Assembly: GCA_902634455.1 (NCBI GenBank)
Contig: CACPKQ010000007.1
Span: forward strand, 1 to 60,124
Origin: an uncultured Pelagibacteraceae bacterium
GTDB taxonomy: Bacteria; Pseudomonadota; Alphaproteobacteria; Pelagibacterales; Pelagibacteraceae
Reading direction: 5' to 3'
Length of the DNA: 60,124 bases
Shown here: positions 59,155 through 60,124 of the stretch, piece after piece
Layout of the letters: each line of letters begins with the position of its first letter
How positions within the stretch are numbered: position 1 is the stretch's first letter
Position numbers and translations under genes: made by a program
Notes under the pieces: generated by a model
Database searches by the model: none
What the model was told of the DNA's origin: nothing
Seen by the model: only the letters and a program-made list of their open reading frames with translations

Positions 59155-60124
<970 letters not shown>

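Overview
The window is a very AT-rich, tightly packed bacterial chromosome segment that reads as SAR11 (order Pelagibacterales, Candidatus Pelagibacter or a close relative). The grounds are alphaproteobacterial gene orders (tol-pal followed by tilS, ftsH, folP and glmM; xseB, ispA and dxs; a TrcR/DUF1013 regulator), a circularly permuted two-piece tmRNA, lysine- and asparagine-rich proteins shorter than average, intergenic gaps mostly under 60 bases, many 1 to 4 base overlaps, and a 5S rRNA gene standing apart from any 16S or 23S gene. This last arrangement is what I recall of SAR11 genomes, where hypervariable region 2 lies between the 23S and 5S genes. I ran no database searches; functions come from motifs and remembered family features.

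Layout. 1-2100: the probable end of the hypervariable surface-polysaccharide region, with a membrane glycosyltransferase-like gene cut by the window edge and a sugar-nucleotide epimerase. 2100-5900: 5S rRNA, rpmJ, the three-subunit proton-translocating transhydrogenase (pntAA, pntAB, pntB) and a small transaldolase. 5900-14130, minus strand: a long probable operon reading tkt, gap, pgk, class I fba, thiE, efp, suhB, rpmE, trcR, rpsU and the initiator tRNA. 14190-29965, plus strand: zapA, fau, ymdB-like, yebC, a divergent RuvC-like nuclease, the Tol-Pal envelope system, tilS, ftsH, folP, glmM, thiD and purA. 29960-34430, minus: rpoH, rluD, an ABC exporter and tsaC, with tRNA-Arg on the plus strand. 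34450-42010: isoprenoid genes (xseB, ispA, dxs; ispB), aroC, pdxH, an S49 peptidase and glyQ. 42010-48570: glyS, ppdK, nadC, nadA. 48636-50513: tRNA-Leu, selO and tmRNA. 50514-60124: thyX, mrp, the hflK-hflC-DUF2065-degP membrane quality-control cluster, miaA and ilvB-ilvH-ilvC, the last cut by the window end.

How the genes connect. Lower glycolysis and gluconeogenesis (fba, pgk, gap), ppdK, tkt and tal form the central carbon set. The TPP-dependent enzymes Tkt, Dxs and IlvB sit in the same window as two thiamine-salvage genes (thiE, thiD). Translation is heavily represented: 5S, L36, L31, S21, EF-P, initiator tRNA, GlyRS, MiaA, TilS, RluD, TsaC and tmRNA. FtsH with HflK/HflC, DegP, RpoH and tmRNA cover proteostasis.

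Most notable observations: an apparent ATT start codon with a good Shine-Dalgarno for rpsU, five bases upstream of an initiator tRNA whose anticodon-stem GGG/CCC signature is AGG/CCU; a thiE reading frame that extends about 36 codons past its first ordinary start codon; a phage-type RuvC-like gene where ruvC-ruvA-ruvB-ybgC normally lie; an Mrp protein without the CxxC pair; and three convergent gene pairs that share one palindromic TTAA as the stop codon of both genes. I found no insertion sequence, CRISPR array or clear riboswitch, and only one convincing intrinsic terminator.
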